Assembly: GCA_965223035.1 (NCBI GenBank)
Contig: OZ244980.1
Coordinates: 310,001-374,000 of the forward strand
DNA from: CAMDPA01 sp965223035
GTDB taxonomy: Bacteria; Pseudomonadota; Alphaproteobacteria; Rhizobiales; Hyphomicrobiaceae
DNA length: 64,000 nucleotides
Direction of reading: 5' to 3'
Below are positions 52,601 through 61,513 of this stretch, piece after piece (the first letter of the stretch is position 1; each line of letters begins with the position of its first letter). The notes beneath the pieces are model-generated. The model did not search any database and had not been told where the DNA came from. It saw only the letters and a program-made list of their open reading frames with translations. Made by a program: the position numbers and the translations under genes.

Positions 52601-54468
52601 GTGTCGCAGGCGTCGGCGACATGTCGGGAGATGTGTTCGGCAACGCGATGCTGCTGTCCCAGCAGATCCGTTTGGTCGCAGCGTTTGATCATCGCCACAT
52701 CCTTATCGACCCTGATCCCGATCCCGCGGCGAGCTTTGCGGAACGGCAGCGGCTATTTCAGCTGTCGAATTCGACGTGGGCCGACTATGACGCGACCAAG
52801 ATCTCACCGGGTGGCGGCGTTTTTGCGCGCAGCGCCAAGTCGATTACGATGTCGCCGGAGATCAAAACTTTGCTCGGCATCGTGGCGGACAGGGCTACGC
52901 CTAATGACGTGCTGCGGGCGATCTTGATGGCCGAGGTGGACCTTTTGTGGTTTGGCGGGATCGGCACCTATGTGCGCGACAGCAACGAGACCGACGAGCA
53001 AGCCAGCGACCGCAGCAACGACGCGATTCGGATCACCGGAGCGCAGGTGCGCGCCAAGGTGATCGGCGAAGGGGCCAACCTGGCGGTGACCCAACACGGC
53101 CGCATTGAAGCGGCGCGGCAAGGTGTACGGCTCAATGCGGATTTCATCGATAACTCGGCCGGCGTGAACACCTCCGACCAAGAGGTCAACATCAAGATCG
53201 CACTGGCGCAGCCGTTGGCCAGCGGTCGGCTGGCCAGCGAGGAGCGCAATCAGCTGCTGCAAGATATGGCGCCGGAGGTGGCGGCCGAGGTTCTGGCCAA
53301 CAACGCCCACCAGGCGATCGCAATAAGCTTAGCCGAGCGCACCAGCGCCCGCGATATCGAGTCTTTGGCGCAGCTTGCACGGCAATTGGAAGAGCGCGGC
53401 CTGTTTGAGCGAAAGCTCGAAGCGTTGCCGTCGGGGCCGGAGTTCACGCAGCGCGCGGCGCGCCAAGAGGGCCTGAGCCGTCCGCAACTGGCGGTGTTGT
53501 TGAGCTGGGCTAAAATCGCGCTGAAAACGGATTTGTTGAAAACATCCGTCGCCGACGAGACCAATGCGCAAGCGTTGCTAATGGCCAATTTTCCCGCCGC
53601 GCTGCGCAGGCGGTTTCTCACTGAGATCTACAACCATCCCCTGCGCCGGGAAATCGTGGTGACGCGGATCACCAACACCGTCATCAATCGCGGCGGTCCG
53701 GCGGTGATGGTGAAGTTGACGTCTGAGGTCGGCCAAGGCGCGGCGGAGCACGCAGGTGCGTTAATGGCGACGTCGGCGATATTCGACCTGGACCAGCTGT
53801 GGTCGTCCGTTGAGCAATTGAGCATCTCGGTTCCGAGCCGCGTTCAGCTCGATCTGTTCCTCCTCCTCCAGGACATGCTGATCGACGGTGCCAAAAAGCT
53901 GTTGAAGCGGCGGGATGATCGAACGTTTGCTGAGCTCGTTGATGATTATCGGCCAGCGGCCGAGCAGTTGGCCCCGGTGGCGCACCGCGTGGTGGCCCCA
54001 CCCATGCATGAGCGCATGGCACGTTATGCGCAGAGCCTGACGAAGGTCGGCGTTCCCCAAGATTTGGCGGCACGAATGTCCTCTTTGGAGGTGGTATCCG
54101 AAGCCATGGACTTTGCCGATATCGGCAAAGATGTCGGCTGCAGCGTGGAAGAGACGGCGCACACGACGTTTGCGGCGGCAGACTTCCTGAGGCTCGACGC
54201 GCTGAAAGTGCGGGCGCGGGCGATGATCGCCGCAGACACCTATGAAGCCCGCGCCATTGACCACGCTTTGTCGCTATTGGAGCTGGCCAGTCGTGATTTG
54301 TGCCTCGGGTTGCTGATCTGTGGATGGACAGGTGATGTGGCGTCATGGGCGCAGGTCAACAAGCCCAGGCATTGGCAGGCAAAGCCGGTACTGGATGAAA
54401 TTGCCGAGCATCCCGAGTTCAGCGTTGCGCGGCTGGTGGTGGCCGCTGCAGCCGTGCACAACCAGTGA
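49651..54468 (+). CDS. NAD-dependent glutamate dehydrogenase, large (180-kDa) class
   Basis: 1605 residues from GTG 49651, which matches the usual ~1600 of this class. Long N-terminal regulatory regions with ACT-like parts (about 1-700) precede the catalytic domain. In that domain RGGIRWSDRTQDYRSEVLG and the active-site lysine segment VIVPSGAKGGFV (about 846-857) are intact. NAD-binding sequences follow, and a helical C-terminal domain ends the protein. It converts glutamate to 2-oxoglutarate and ammonium and works catabolically in proteobacteria. The gene stands alone between two repeat-filled gaps. Confidence 0.96.
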   Translation: MIEAVLKLLSKDALEAEGLELFSSLLLTSTFEQSLAPIKTDRLARYASEAFAFISNKPKDRHVIRARHTDVLADRADGSAAVNAIEILNDDMPFIVESVLGEIHGRGLTPRLVFHPFFKTERDQRGRLVTIIGPGDGNWQASGQESYICILLDPLSERAAGELVRAIEAVLEHVRYVASDHHAMRDAIAAAISAYESMPAAWPDGTDRPALDQVHEASAFLRWLADDHFTPMGMREFDFVWSDEAANLSPSQSPALGVFRDPAFQALRRGSVRLRFTPEIRAFYNSPSPLIITKANAVSRVSRRIHLDYIGIKRYSPAGKLIGELTLVGLFNELAYLQPLSAVPLLRQKRRSIIDAAGFSPGSHNDRMLADILETFPRDELFQIELELLKAWAMALVDLRVRPRTRVLVRRDTFDRYYSLLVYMPRDVYSSAMREKVGTYLSDRFAGRVAAFYPFVSSSPLVRTQFIIALGETPPAEVADSQLEADIDDLLRTWPDRLAPAIAASPLAHAAAELIEAYGSAFTVSYTETFSVERAVEDIARIERLTEACPVAIDFYREPDAPATRVRAAVYRYDVSIPLSERVPLLENLGFRVIDERSYTVRPQRAGNVRDVVLHDMVLETADGAPIDLARSDHRLEQAFLAVFDGRAENDRFNALVLSAGLDWRQAAILRAYAVYLLQIRLPFERSYIAETLVLHPAVTSGLIDLFRARFNVDVAIDPEARGTDVGQVRQRIEADIANIASLDEDRILRHLLNVIMSTVRTNASADAAAVVAPETTAFKIDSAAVDGIPGPAPYREIFVYSPRVEGIHMRFAAIARGGIRWSDRTQDYRSEVLGLAKAQQVKNTVIVPSGAKGGFVPKQLAHAAQRDDVTGEGLACYRLFISALLSLTDNIEAGEIVAPSGLVRHDQDDCYLVAAADKGTATFSDDANEIAVRRGFWLGDAFASGGSTGYDHKRMGITARGAWECVKRHFREMDFDIQSQPFRVAGVGDMSGDVFGNAMLLSQQIRLVAAFDHRHILIDPDPDPAASFAERQRLFQLSNSTWADYDATKISPGGGVFARSAKSITMSPEIKTLLGIVADRATPNDVLRAILMAEVDLLWFGGIGTYVRDSNETDEQASDRSNDAIRITGAQVRAKVIGEGANLAVTQHGRIEAARQGVRLNADFIDNSAGVNTSDQEVNIKIALAQPLASGRLASEERNQLLQDMAPEVAAEVLANNAHQAIAISLAERTSARDIESLAQLARQLEERGLFERKLEALPSGPEFTQRAARQEGLSRPQLAVLLSWAKIALKTDLLKTSVADETNAQALLMANFPAALRRRFLTEIYNHPLRREIVVTRITNTVINRGGPAVMVKLTSEVGQGAAEHAGALMATSAIFDLDQLWSSVEQLSISVPSRVQLDLFLLLQDMLIDGAKKLLKRRDDRTFAELVDDYRPAAEQLAPVAHRVVAPPMHERMARYAQSLTKVGVPQDLAARMSSLEVVSEAMDFADIGKDVGCSVEETAHTTFAAADFLRLDALKVRARAMIAADTYEARAIDHALSLLELASRDLCLGLLICGWTGDVASWAQVNKPRHWQAKPVLDEIAEHPEFSVARLVVAAAAVHNQ

Positions 54469-54511
54469 AGGGATGGCAACGCGATGCTGGCCCCGCGCTT
54501 CCGCATTACAT

Positions 54512-54682
54512 CATGTCCACTCAAGGCGAAATCGCCCGAGCCGGCCCGCTCCCCCGCCCGATTCATCCACCCCATTCCTCCACCCCATTCCTCAACTGGG
54601 CCACCCAATGGCATGCTGGTCTGGGTGGCGCGTGGAGGAATCGGGCGGGGGAGCGGGATGGTTCCAGCTCATACTGAAACGT
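54512..54682 (+). repeat. family B element B8, longest copy
   Basis: 171 bp. CATGTCCACTCAAGGCG, then CCCGCTCCCCCGCCCG, a duplicated CACCCCATTCCTC motif, a central CCACCCAATGGCATGCTGG, then GAATCGGGCGGGGGAGCGGG and CTGAAACGT. It fills the convergent gap between the dehydrogenase and pccB. Confidence 0.88.
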
Positions 54683-54806
54683 GATAGGCAGACATGATCT
54701 TTCGAACCATCCGCGCGAGCCTGGGCGTTGGCGCTTACACCTTGAGCATCCGCCGGCCATGCCGGGCGGATCCGCTCGACCTCAGCCGTCCCGTCGCTGG
54801 CAGAAC

Positions 54807-56339
54807 TCAAAGTGGAATATTGTCGTGCTTCTTCCACGGATTCTCGACCCGTTTCGTCCGCAGCATGTTGAGCGCGCGGCATAGGCGCCGTCGGGTGTCG
54901 CGCGGCAGGATGACCTCGTCAATAAAGCCTCGCTCAGCCGCCACAAACGGGTTCGCGAAGCGGGCCTGATAGTCCTCGATGCGCTTGGCGATCTTTTCGT
55001 CGTCGTCCAATTCCGCGCGGTGAAGGATCTCAACGGCGCCCTTGGCACCCATCACGGCGATCTCCGCTGAGGGCCATGCATAGTTCACGTCGCCGCGAAT
55101 GTGCTTGGAACTCATCACGTCGTAAGCTCCGCCGTAGGCCTTACGCGTGATCACCGTGATCTTTGGGACCGTCGCTTCCGCAAACGCAAACAGCAGCTTG
55201 GCGCCATGCTTGATAAGCCCGCCCTGCTCCTGTGCAGTACCGGGCAGGAAACCGGGAACATCGACGAAGGTGATGATCGGTATCTCGAAGCAGTCGCAAA
55301 ATCTGACGAACCGTGCGGCCTTGCGTGAGGCGTCGGAATCCAGCACGCCCGCCAATACCAGCGGTTGGTTGGCGACGATACCGACCGTATGACCCTCCAT
55401 GCGCGCGAAACCCACCACGATATTTCCGGCAAACGCTTCCTGCAGCTCGAAAAAATCGCCTTCATCCACCACTTTGCCGATCAACTCTTTGATGTCGTAC
55501 GGTTGATTGGGACTGTCGGGGATCAATGTATCGAGCGAAGTCTCGCGGCGGTTAGCGCTGTCGCGCGTGGGAAGCACCGGAACGCCCGACAGATTGCTCG
55601 CCGGCAGAAAATCCATCAAACGACGCATTTGCAGCAGGGCCTCGACGTCGTTATCATAGGCCCGGTCGGCGATTGAGGAGCGTGTCGTGTGGACCTGGGC
55701 GCCGCCAAGCTCTTCGGCCGTGACCGTCTCGTTGGTCACCGTTTTGACGACATCGGGCCCGGTGACAAACATGTAGCTGGTCTCGCGCACCATGAAGATG
55801 AAGTCGGTCATGGCCGGAGAATAAACATCGCCGCCCGCGCAAGGCCCCATGATGACGGAAATCTGCGGGATCACGCCCGAGGCCAGCGTGTTGCGCAAGA
55901 ACACCTCGCCATAGCCACCAAGCGCGGCCACGCCCTCCTGTATCCGTGCGCCGCCAGCGTCAAACAGCCCGATGATCGGCATCCGGTTGGTCAGCGCCAT
56001 GTCTTGGATCTTGGTGATTTTGCGCGCGTGGGTCTCGGAGAGCGAGCCGCCGAACACCGTGAAGTCCTTCGCGAACACGGCTACCGCGCGGCCGTTGATC
56101 GTGCCCCAACCGGTCACCACGCCATCGCCGGGGATCTTGCTGTCCTGCATGCCGAAGTCGGTCGAGCGGTGCTCGACATACATATCGAATTCTTCGAAAC
56201 TGGTTTCGTCCAACAGTAGCTCAATGCGCTCGCGGGCAGTCAGCTTGCCGCGCTTATGCTGGGCGTCGATGCGGGACTGGCCCCCACCGAGCTGGGCAAT
56301 CAAGCGCCGGCGCTCGAGTTCCTCGATGACGTGCTTCAT
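54807..56339 (-). CDS. pccB: propionyl-CoA carboxylase beta chain
   Basis: 510 residues from ATG 56339, with AGGGGAGG about 11 bases upstream. This is exactly the usual length of PccB-type carboxyltransferases. Motifs include RIDAQHKRGKLTARERI near the start, FDAGGARIQEGVAALGGYGEVF (N-terminal crotonase half) and PGFLPGTAQEQGGLIKHGAKLL (C-terminal half). It transfers carboxyl from biotin to propionyl-CoA, giving methylmalonyl-CoA. The biotin-carrying alpha chain is not in this window; the genes upstream are unrelated, so it may be encoded elsewhere. Confidence 0.94.
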   Translation of the reverse strand: MKHVIEELERRRLIAQLGGGQSRIDAQHKRGKLTARERIELLLDETSFEEFDMYVEHRSTDFGMQDSKIPGDGVVTGWGTINGRAVAVFAKDFTVFGGSLSETHARKITKIQDMALTNRMPIIGLFDAGGARIQEGVAALGGYGEVFLRNTLASGVIPQISVIMGPCAGGDVYSPAMTDFIFMVRETSYMFVTGPDVVKTVTNETVTAEELGGAQVHTTRSSIADRAYDNDVEALLQMRRLMDFLPASNLSGVPVLPTRDSANRRETSLDTLIPDSPNQPYDIKELIGKVVDEGDFFELQEAFAGNIVVGFARMEGHTVGIVANQPLVLAGVLDSDASRKAARFVRFCDCFEIPIITFVDVPGFLPGTAQEQGGLIKHGAKLLFAFAEATVPKITVITRKAYGGAYDVMSSKHIRGDVNYAWPSAEIAVMGAKGAVEILHRAELDDDEKIAKRIEDYQARFANPFVAAERGFIDEVILPRDTRRRLCRALNMLRTKRVENPWKKHDNIPL

Positions 56340-56392
56340 GGCTGTTCGGCCTCCCCTGCGATCGCACGACGGCTGGCATGGCACCGTCTGAG

Positions 56393-56406
56393 GAAAGATG
56401 ATCTAG
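56393..56406 (+). repeat. family A end fragment
   Basis: AAAGATGATCTAGC equals the hairpin-2 terminus of family A, just upstream of pccB. Nothing else of the element remains. Confidence 0.4.
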
Positions 56407-56477
56407 CATGTACGCTGATCAGGGGGAATTGGCCGTTTGGCCAGCAGCTCGACCGCCGATCGCACGCTCAGCAGCGC

Positions 56478-56939
56478 TCAGGCGCGTGCCGGTCCGCTGG
56501 CGGACATCTGATCGTCACGCGTGGCATCGGGATCGGCATCCGCGGGCTGCCAATCGAGCGGATGATCCGGGTCGATCACCGGATGGCGGGCTGAGCGTCG
56601 CGGGCGCGGGAGCTGAGGTTGATCCAGATTGGAAAAACATAGAGCGGCACAAAAAGCCGCCGTCGCTGTCAACAGCAAAAACCAGAACACCACCCGCGGG
56701 ATCAAGTCGTCGGTGGCGGCTAAGCCCAGCATGAGGACAAACGCCACGAAGCTGCTCATGGCGAACCAGTTGAGCAGGAACCACATGCCTTGTCCGACCG
56801 GAGGTACACCTGCGCGCAAAAAGTGCCGGCGTCGCGCTTCAGTCGTGATAAGCCCCCAAACGAGACCGACGACCAGTCCGATCAACACCGCCGTCAGCAT
56901 CGTGGCAGCGTGATCGGGCAAGGGCAGTTCGCCGAGCAT
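56478..56939 (-). CDS. small membrane protein, unknown
   Basis: 153 residues. ATG 56939 is chosen because GGGAG ends 6 bases before it; ATG 56945 touches that site and 57035 lacks one. Three hydrophobic segments are visible (about 14-32, 50-75 and 84-105), then a polar, proline- and aspartate-rich tail of ~45 residues. No family recognised. The gene is flanked by pccB and the ATP12 gene on the same strand with wide gaps, so it is probably its own unit. Confidence 0.62.
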   Translation of the reverse strand: MLGELPLPDHAATMLTAVLIGLVVGLVWGLITTEARRRHFLRAGVPPVGQGMWFLLNWFAMSSFVAFVLMLGLAATDDLIPRVVFWFLLLTATAAFCAALCFSNLDQPQLPRPRRSARHPVIDPDHPLDWQPADADPDATRDDQMSASGPARA

Positions 56940-57380
56940 TCTCATCTCCCAAGAATCATGCGGAGCACTTGATGATACATGAAGCGTATGACGAGGCGAA
57001 GTGGTCAATTCATATTCGGGCCGATAACGGGTCAATCTCGTCGTTCATCTGCCAATTCGTCCAGAGCCAATCGCCGGTAGGCGCCGGGAATTGGACGAAA
57101 CGCGCTTTGCGCAGCTGCCATCACGGGGCGGGGCAAGTTTTTTGAATCTGGTTTGGACTTGATCCGCACCTCATCTTGAACGCGACGCCAGAGCAACCTG
57201 CCTTTAATCGGGATCGTTCCGATTCCGATTAAAGGCAGATTGCTCTAGGCTTTTGTTTTTGCTCTGGGATCACGAATGCCTGGCGAGCTGAGCCCGAAAC
57301 CAAGCGTTCGATCCAGATGGCGCGTGGTTCCGTCGGAAGATCGCGTTCAGCCCAACTGCGGAAGCACGCTGGTGAGACTT
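56940..57380. other. intergenic region with A10
   Basis: A 441-base gap holding one family A half-element (57189-57248). No gene recognised. Confidence 0.45.
57189..57248 (+). repeat. family A half-element A10 (hairpin 1 only)
   Basis: CAGAGCAACCTGCC to GATTGCTCTAG. The stem pairs CTGCCTTTAATCGG with CCGATTAAAGGCAG. Relative to A7 and A8 one G-C pair has become A-T on both arms. Hairpin 2 is absent. Confidence 0.85.
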
Positions 57381-58190
57381 CTAAGCGGATCGGGTCGTGC
57401 CCAATGTCGGTGTGATCAACTGCAGCACGCGGGCCGCGGCCTGCAAGTCCTGCCAGCGCCGTTCGCGGCGATCGGCGGCCTCGCGGTCCACGCCCCACTG
57501 CTCGATCTGATAATCTTCGTCGATGTGGGCGAGCGTCCAGACCTGGTGCGGCGAAAGTCGGCCATGCGTGCAGGCCAGCGACAGCACGATCGAGCCAGTC
57601 AGTGTGGCAATCTCATGATGAGCCGCCAAGGTGAGCGCGTTATGCTCGCTCAACATCATCTCAACGCGTCGGAGCGTTTCGGGATCTTGCGCTATCGGCA
57701 TCACACCGGCGGTCAGCTTGAAGCTGATCCCGAGCTGCTCGTGCGCCCAGTCCAGCACCGGTGTCCAGCCCTCACGCTGACGCTCAGCCAGCGTCGCCGG
57801 CGCTTCGGCGTAATAACAAAGCAGGTCGCTTGCGGCGAATTGAACGAGGTTACGTCGGATTTCGGCCTCTCGCCCCGCGACGCCATCGAGTGCGGTGTTG
57901 ATCAGTCGCGTAAGTGGCATCGTGGTCGGATCGATGTGATCGCGCTGTGACTGCCATTCCGCAGCGACCGCCTCAGCGAGCACGCGGCTGGGCACGCTGA
58001 GCTCTTTCGTGGCCGGCGTGCGCAGCGGTCGGCCATCGAGCACGATGCGATAGGTCTCACCGGATGCAGCCGGATCCGATGTCGCCGGCGTCGGCTCGAC
58101 CGCGGCGGTCCGATAAAAGCGCCGTGGCATCGGGTTGCTGGTCGACCCAGCCGTCTTACCGTTGAAGGGTGTCAGATGATCACCGGTCAT
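57381..58190 (-). CDS. ATP12-family F1-ATPase assembly chaperone
   Basis: 269 residues from ATG 58190, which overlaps the end of the HAD phosphatase gene by 11 bases. Family marks are PMPRRFYRTAAV near the start, VLDGRPLRTPATKELSVPS, LAEAVAAEWQSQRDHIDPTTMPLTRL, and the SDLLCYYAEAP segment. ATP12 binds the alpha subunit of F1 during assembly; the family occurs in mitochondria and alphaproteobacteria. The coupling with a HAD phosphatase gene is common in this group. Confidence 0.92.
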   Translation of the reverse strand: MTGDHLTPFNGKTAGSTSNPMPRRFYRTAAVEPTPATSDPAASGETYRIVLDGRPLRTPATKELSVPSRVLAEAVAAEWQSQRDHIDPTTMPLTRLINTALDGVAGREAEIRRNLVQFAASDLLCYYAEAPATLAERQREGWTPVLDWAHEQLGISFKLTAGVMPIAQDPETLRRVEMMLSEHNALTLAAHHEIATLTGSIVLSLACTHGRLSPHQVWTLAHIDEDYQIEQWGVDREAADRRERRWQDLQAAARVLQLITPTLGTTRSA

Positions 58191-58899
58191 TGCGATCCCA
58201 TAGTGACGGAAGGCTGCGCGCAAGCAGCGCTTCGATCGTGGCCTCCAAGGCGTGGAACGCGTCGATGGTGGCGTGCGCTCCGGCCCGCGCGAGATCCAAA
58301 TCGTCATGATAGCCCCAAGCCACGCCGACGGTGGCGACGTCGGCGGCGCGCCCCATCTCCATGTCGAACGTGGTGTCGCCCACCATCACCGTGGCCTCCG
58401 GGCCGACGCCGGCCTCGGCCATGGCGGTGAAGATCATCGACGGGTGCGGCTTGGAGGGGTGGTCATCGGCGGTCTGGACGGTGTGGAAATGGTGGTGCCA
58501 GCCTTCCTGATCGAACAAGCGCAGCACCCCGCGCCGCGACTTACCAGTAGCGATCCCTAACATCAGGTCGGAGCGGCGTGCCATCCGTTCCACCACCTGT
58601 TTCGCACCCGCGAACAACGGATCTCGTCGGACTTGGCCATCGGGTTCTGCCGGCGAGCGCGCCGACGGCGTCGGAAACGCCGCCTTGTAGCGCTGGGCCA
58701 ACGCCGCCTTGATCGGTGCCGGCTGATCGGGGGCCAAGACGTCGAATGCCTCGGGCAACGAGAGCCCGATCACCCGGCGAACCTCGGCCCGTCTCGGTGC
58801 CGGCAGGTCGAGCCCGGTAAACGCGTGCGCCATCGCACCACAGATGGCGTCCTGACTGTCCACCAAGGTTCCGTCGCAGTCGAAGATGACAAGCTTCAT
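58180..58899 (-). CDS. HAD-superfamily hydrolase, phosphoglycolate-phosphatase-like
   Basis: 239 residues. The HAD motifs are intact: D7-C-D9-G-T for nucleophile and acid, IATGKSRRGV for motif II, a Lys in SKPHP for motif III, and MVGDTTFDMEMGRAA for motif IV. A helical cap is inserted after motif I, making it subclass IA like Gph. The ATG at 58899 lies 89 bases from the divergent ThDP-enzyme gene. The substrate is likely a small phosphate ester; phosphoglycolate is one option. Confidence 0.88.
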   Translation of the reverse strand: MKLVIFDCDGTLVDSQDAICGAMAHAFTGLDLPAPRRAEVRRVIGLSLPEAFDVLAPDQPAPIKAALAQRYKAAFPTPSARSPAEPDGQVRRDPLFAGAKQVVERMARRSDLMLGIATGKSRRGVLRLFDQEGWHHHFHTVQTADDHPSKPHPSMIFTAMAEAGVGPEATVMVGDTTFDMEMGRAADVATVGVAWGYHDDLDLARAGAHATIDAFHALEATIEALLARSLPSLWDRNDR

Positions 58900-58988
58900 G
58901 GGACCGGCTTATAGCAGAAGGGACCCGGTCGGGTCTTGTCCCCCGGCTGTGGCCTGTCGAACACTGCCGATGAAGGAGCTGTGCTCAA

Positions 58989-60533
58989 ATGAATGGCGCT
59001 GAAAGCCTGGTTCGCTCACTGCTGGCCAGTGACGTTGACGTCTGTTTCACCAATCCGGGGACGTCGGAGATGCATTTTGTCTCGGCGCTGGACCGAGTTG
59101 ATGGCATGCGCTCGATTCTGGCATTGTTTGAAGGCGTGGTCACCGGCGCGGCCGACGGGTTCTACCGCATGGCCGACCGGCCGGCGTCCACGCTGCTGCA
59201 CCTGGGGCCAGGCCTGGGCAACGGCATCGCCAATCTGCACAACGCCAAGAAAGCGAGCTCGGGCATCGTCAACATCGTCGGCGAGCACGCCAGCTGGCAC
59301 CTGCAATACGACGCGCCGCTGGCCGCCGACATCGAGGGCCTGGCGCGGCCGATGTCGCAATGGGTGCGCACCTCGCCGAGCGCGGCCCAGGTGGGGGCCG
59401 ATGCCGCCGCGGCGGTCGCCGCCGCCAAGGTGCCGCCCGGGCACATCGCAACCTTGATCCTGCCCGGCGATACCGCCTGGGACGAGGGCGGCGTGGTGGC
59501 CGAGCCGATCGGCGTGCAGGCGCGCACGCAGCCGCGGGAGGCGGCGGTCGAGGCGGCGGCCGAGGTGCTGCGGCGCGGCGAGCCGACATTGTTAATCTTG
59601 GCCGGGCGGGCGCTGCGCACCGACGCCCTGGACTGGGCCGGCGCGATCGCGGCCAAGACCGGATGCACGCTGGCTTCACAGTTCTTCAGCGCACGGATCG
59701 AGCGCGGTGCCGGGCGGGTCGCACCCGTTCGTATTCCCTACGCGGTCGACCAGGCGCTGGCGATGCTCAAGCCGTTCCGCCACATCATTACCGTGGAGAC
59801 GCGGGAGCCGCTGGCGTTCTTTGCCTATCCGGACAAGCCGAGCCTGTTAAAGCCGGAAGACTGCGCGGTGCATGAGCTGTGCGACAACCGGGCGAGCGCG
59901 TTGGCGGCGCTGGAAGCGTTGGCCTCCGCGGTCGGCGCCAAGCGCTCCGATGCGGTACGGCAAGGGCTCAATCGTCCGGAGCTGCCGACCGGCCCGCTCG
60001 GCTCAAAAGGGATCGCGGCGGCGTTGGCGGCATTGATTCCAGAACAAGCGATCCTGGTCGATGAATCGGTCACCACCGGGCGCGAGACCATGGGCGTGAC
60101 GGCCAGCGCGGCGCCACACGACGTGCTGCAGAACATGGGTGGCTCGATCGGCTTTGGCGGACCGCTGGCGATCGGGGCTGCGGTGGCCTGCCCGGGCCGC
60201 AAGGTCATCCACCTATCCGGCGACGGCAGCGCGATGTACACGATCCAAGGGCTTTGGACCCAGGCGCGCGAGGGCCTCGACGTGTTGACGGTGGTGTTCG
60301 CCAACCGCACCTATCAGATCCTGCACAATGAGTTCGCCGGGGTGCTGGCGGGGACGCCGGGCCCCAAGGCGCTGGATATGCTGAATATCGATCGGCCGAC
60401 GCTGGATTTTGTGTCGTTGGCCGCCGGCATGGGCGTGCCGGGTACCCGGGTCGACGACTTGGATCAGTTTTGCAAGGCGTTCGCCGCCGGCTGTCGTGAC
60501 CGCGGGCCGCAGCTGATCGAGGTGGTGTTATGA
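58989..60533 (+). CDS. thiamine-diphosphate enzyme, acetolactate synthase / benzoylformate decarboxylase type
   Basis: 514 residues in the three-domain ThDP order. The N-terminal Pyr domain has NPGTSEMHFVSAL and the activating glutamate E48 in FEGVVTGAADG. The middle domain is about 185-320. The C-terminal PP domain has the Mg/ThDP motif GDGSAMYTIQGLWTQA (about 410-425) ending with N-R-T-Y. It is shorter than acetolactate synthases (~560-600) and lacks their usual linker, which favours a 2-keto-acid decarboxylase. AAGGAG lies about 11 bases before ATG. A canonical cyclase-family gene follows on the same strand, suggesting a shared catabolic step. Confidence 0.85.
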   Translation: MNGAESLVRSLLASDVDVCFTNPGTSEMHFVSALDRVDGMRSILALFEGVVTGAADGFYRMADRPASTLLHLGPGLGNGIANLHNAKKASSGIVNIVGEHASWHLQYDAPLAADIEGLARPMSQWVRTSPSAAQVGADAAAAVAAAKVPPGHIATLILPGDTAWDEGGVVAEPIGVQARTQPREAAVEAAAEVLRRGEPTLLILAGRALRTDALDWAGAIAAKTGCTLASQFFSARIERGAGRVAPVRIPYAVDQALAMLKPFRHIITVETREPLAFFAYPDKPSLLKPEDCAVHELCDNRASALAALEALASAVGAKRSDAVRQGLNRPELPTGPLGSKGIAAALAALIPEQAILVDESVTTGRETMGVTASAAPHDVLQNMGGSIGFGGPLAIGAAVACPGRKVIHLSGDGSAMYTIQGLWTQAREGLDVLTVVFANRTYQILHNEFAGVLAGTPGPKALDMLNIDRPTLDFVSLAAGMGVPGTRVDDLDQFCKAFAAGCRDRGPQLIEVVL

Positions 60534-60541
60534 CAATCGAT

Positions 60542-60564
60542 CGGGCGCGGACGGTCCGCGCCCG
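60542..60564 (+). terminator. hairpin just after the ThDP enzyme gene
   Basis: CGGGCGCGGA and its exact complement around a 3-base loop, starting 8 bases after the stop at 60533. The stem is strong but lacks a T-run, so it could be a terminator or an mRNA-stabilising hairpin. Confidence 0.45.
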
Positions 60565-60587
60565 CCGGCCCCAGCCCGATCGGAGAT

Positions 60588-60719
60588 CATGTCCGCCTTA
60601 GGCGGATGAGGCTTGCTGTCCCGCTCTCGTGCCCGGCCACCCGCATCAGCGCGCCATGGGGTGGCCCAGTGGAGGAACGGTGCGGGGCAGCAGAAAAGTT
60701 CCAGCCAACCTTGAAACGC
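60588..60719 (+). repeat. family B element B9
   Basis: CATGTCCGCCTTAGGCGG, a GC-rich middle with GGGTGGCCC, GTGGAGGAACGGTGCGGGG and right end TTGAAACGC. It ends 14 bases before the cyclase start codon. Confidence 0.8.
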
Positions 60720-60733
60720 GAGAGCGACCCGCC

Positions 60734-61513
60734 ATGGCCCGACGCATCATCGACATCTCGGTTCCGCTGCAGGCCGACATCGCCTCCGACCCGCCGGGCT
60801 TGGGGCCGAAGATCAAGTACTATGACGATCACAAGCGCTCAGCGGCGGACGTGTGCCGCTTCTTTCCAGGGCTTGCGCCACAGGATTTGCCGGACGGTGA
60901 AGGCTGGGCGATCGAGCACGTGCGGATGACCACGCATAGCGGCACGCACCTCGACGCGCCGTGGCATTTCGCCTCCACCATGGACGGCGGCAAGCCCGCC
61001 ATCACCATCGACCAAGTGCCGCTCGATTGGTGCTTCCAGCCGGGCGTGAAGCTCGATTTCCGACATCTCGCCGACGGCTACGTGGTTACCGCCGACGATG
61101 TCGAGAATGAATTGGCGCGCATCGGCCATCATCTCAAGCCGCTGGAGATCGTGTTGGTCAACACCGCCGCCGGCGCCCGCTACGGCGCGGACGACTATCT
61201 GCCGAGCGGCTGCGGCATGGGCCGGGAGGCGACGCTGTATCTCACGTCGCGCGGGGTGCGGGTGACCGGCACCGACGCCTGGTCGTGGGACGCGCCGTTC
61301 GTGCACACCGCCAAGCGCTACGCCGAGACCGGCGATGCCAGCCTGATCTGGGAGGGCCACAAGGCGGGCCGCGAGATCGGCTATTGCCATATCGAGAAGC
61401 TGTCGAACCTGGAAACGCTGCCGGCCGACGGTTTCATGGTCGCGTGCTTTCCGGTCAAGGTCAAAGCCGGCTCCGCCGGCTGGACCCGCGCCGTGGCGAT
61501 CTTGGATGCGTAA
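60734..61513 (+). CDS. cyclase-family hydrolase with canonical metal motif
   Basis: 259 residues from ATG 60734; the upstream frame runs through repeat B9 and is not protein-like. The metal loop is H68-S-G-T-H72-L-D74-A-P-W-H78, a perfect match to HxGTHxDxPxH. This is the kynurenine formamidase / isatin hydrolase family, which uses Mn or Zn to hydrolyse formamides, lactams or related bonds. It is 200 bases downstream of the ThDP enzyme on the same strand. It is only distantly similar to the two altered cyclases near 24 kb. Confidence 0.88.
   Translation: MARRIIDISVPLQADIASDPPGLGPKIKYYDDHKRSAADVCRFFPGLAPQDLPDGEGWAIEHVRMTTHSGTHLDAPWHFASTMDGGKPAITIDQVPLDWCFQPGVKLDFRHLADGYVVTADDVENELARIGHHLKPLEIVLVNTAAGARYGADDYLPSGCGMGREATLYLTSRGVRVTGTDAWSWDAPFVHTAKRYAETGDASLIWEGHKAGREIGYCHIEKLSNLETLPADGFMVACFPVKVKAGSAGWTRAVAILDA

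Noticed and set aside
60629..60733. Upstream extension of the third cyclase
   Set aside because: Encoded by repeat B9; the conserved protein starts at ATG 60734.
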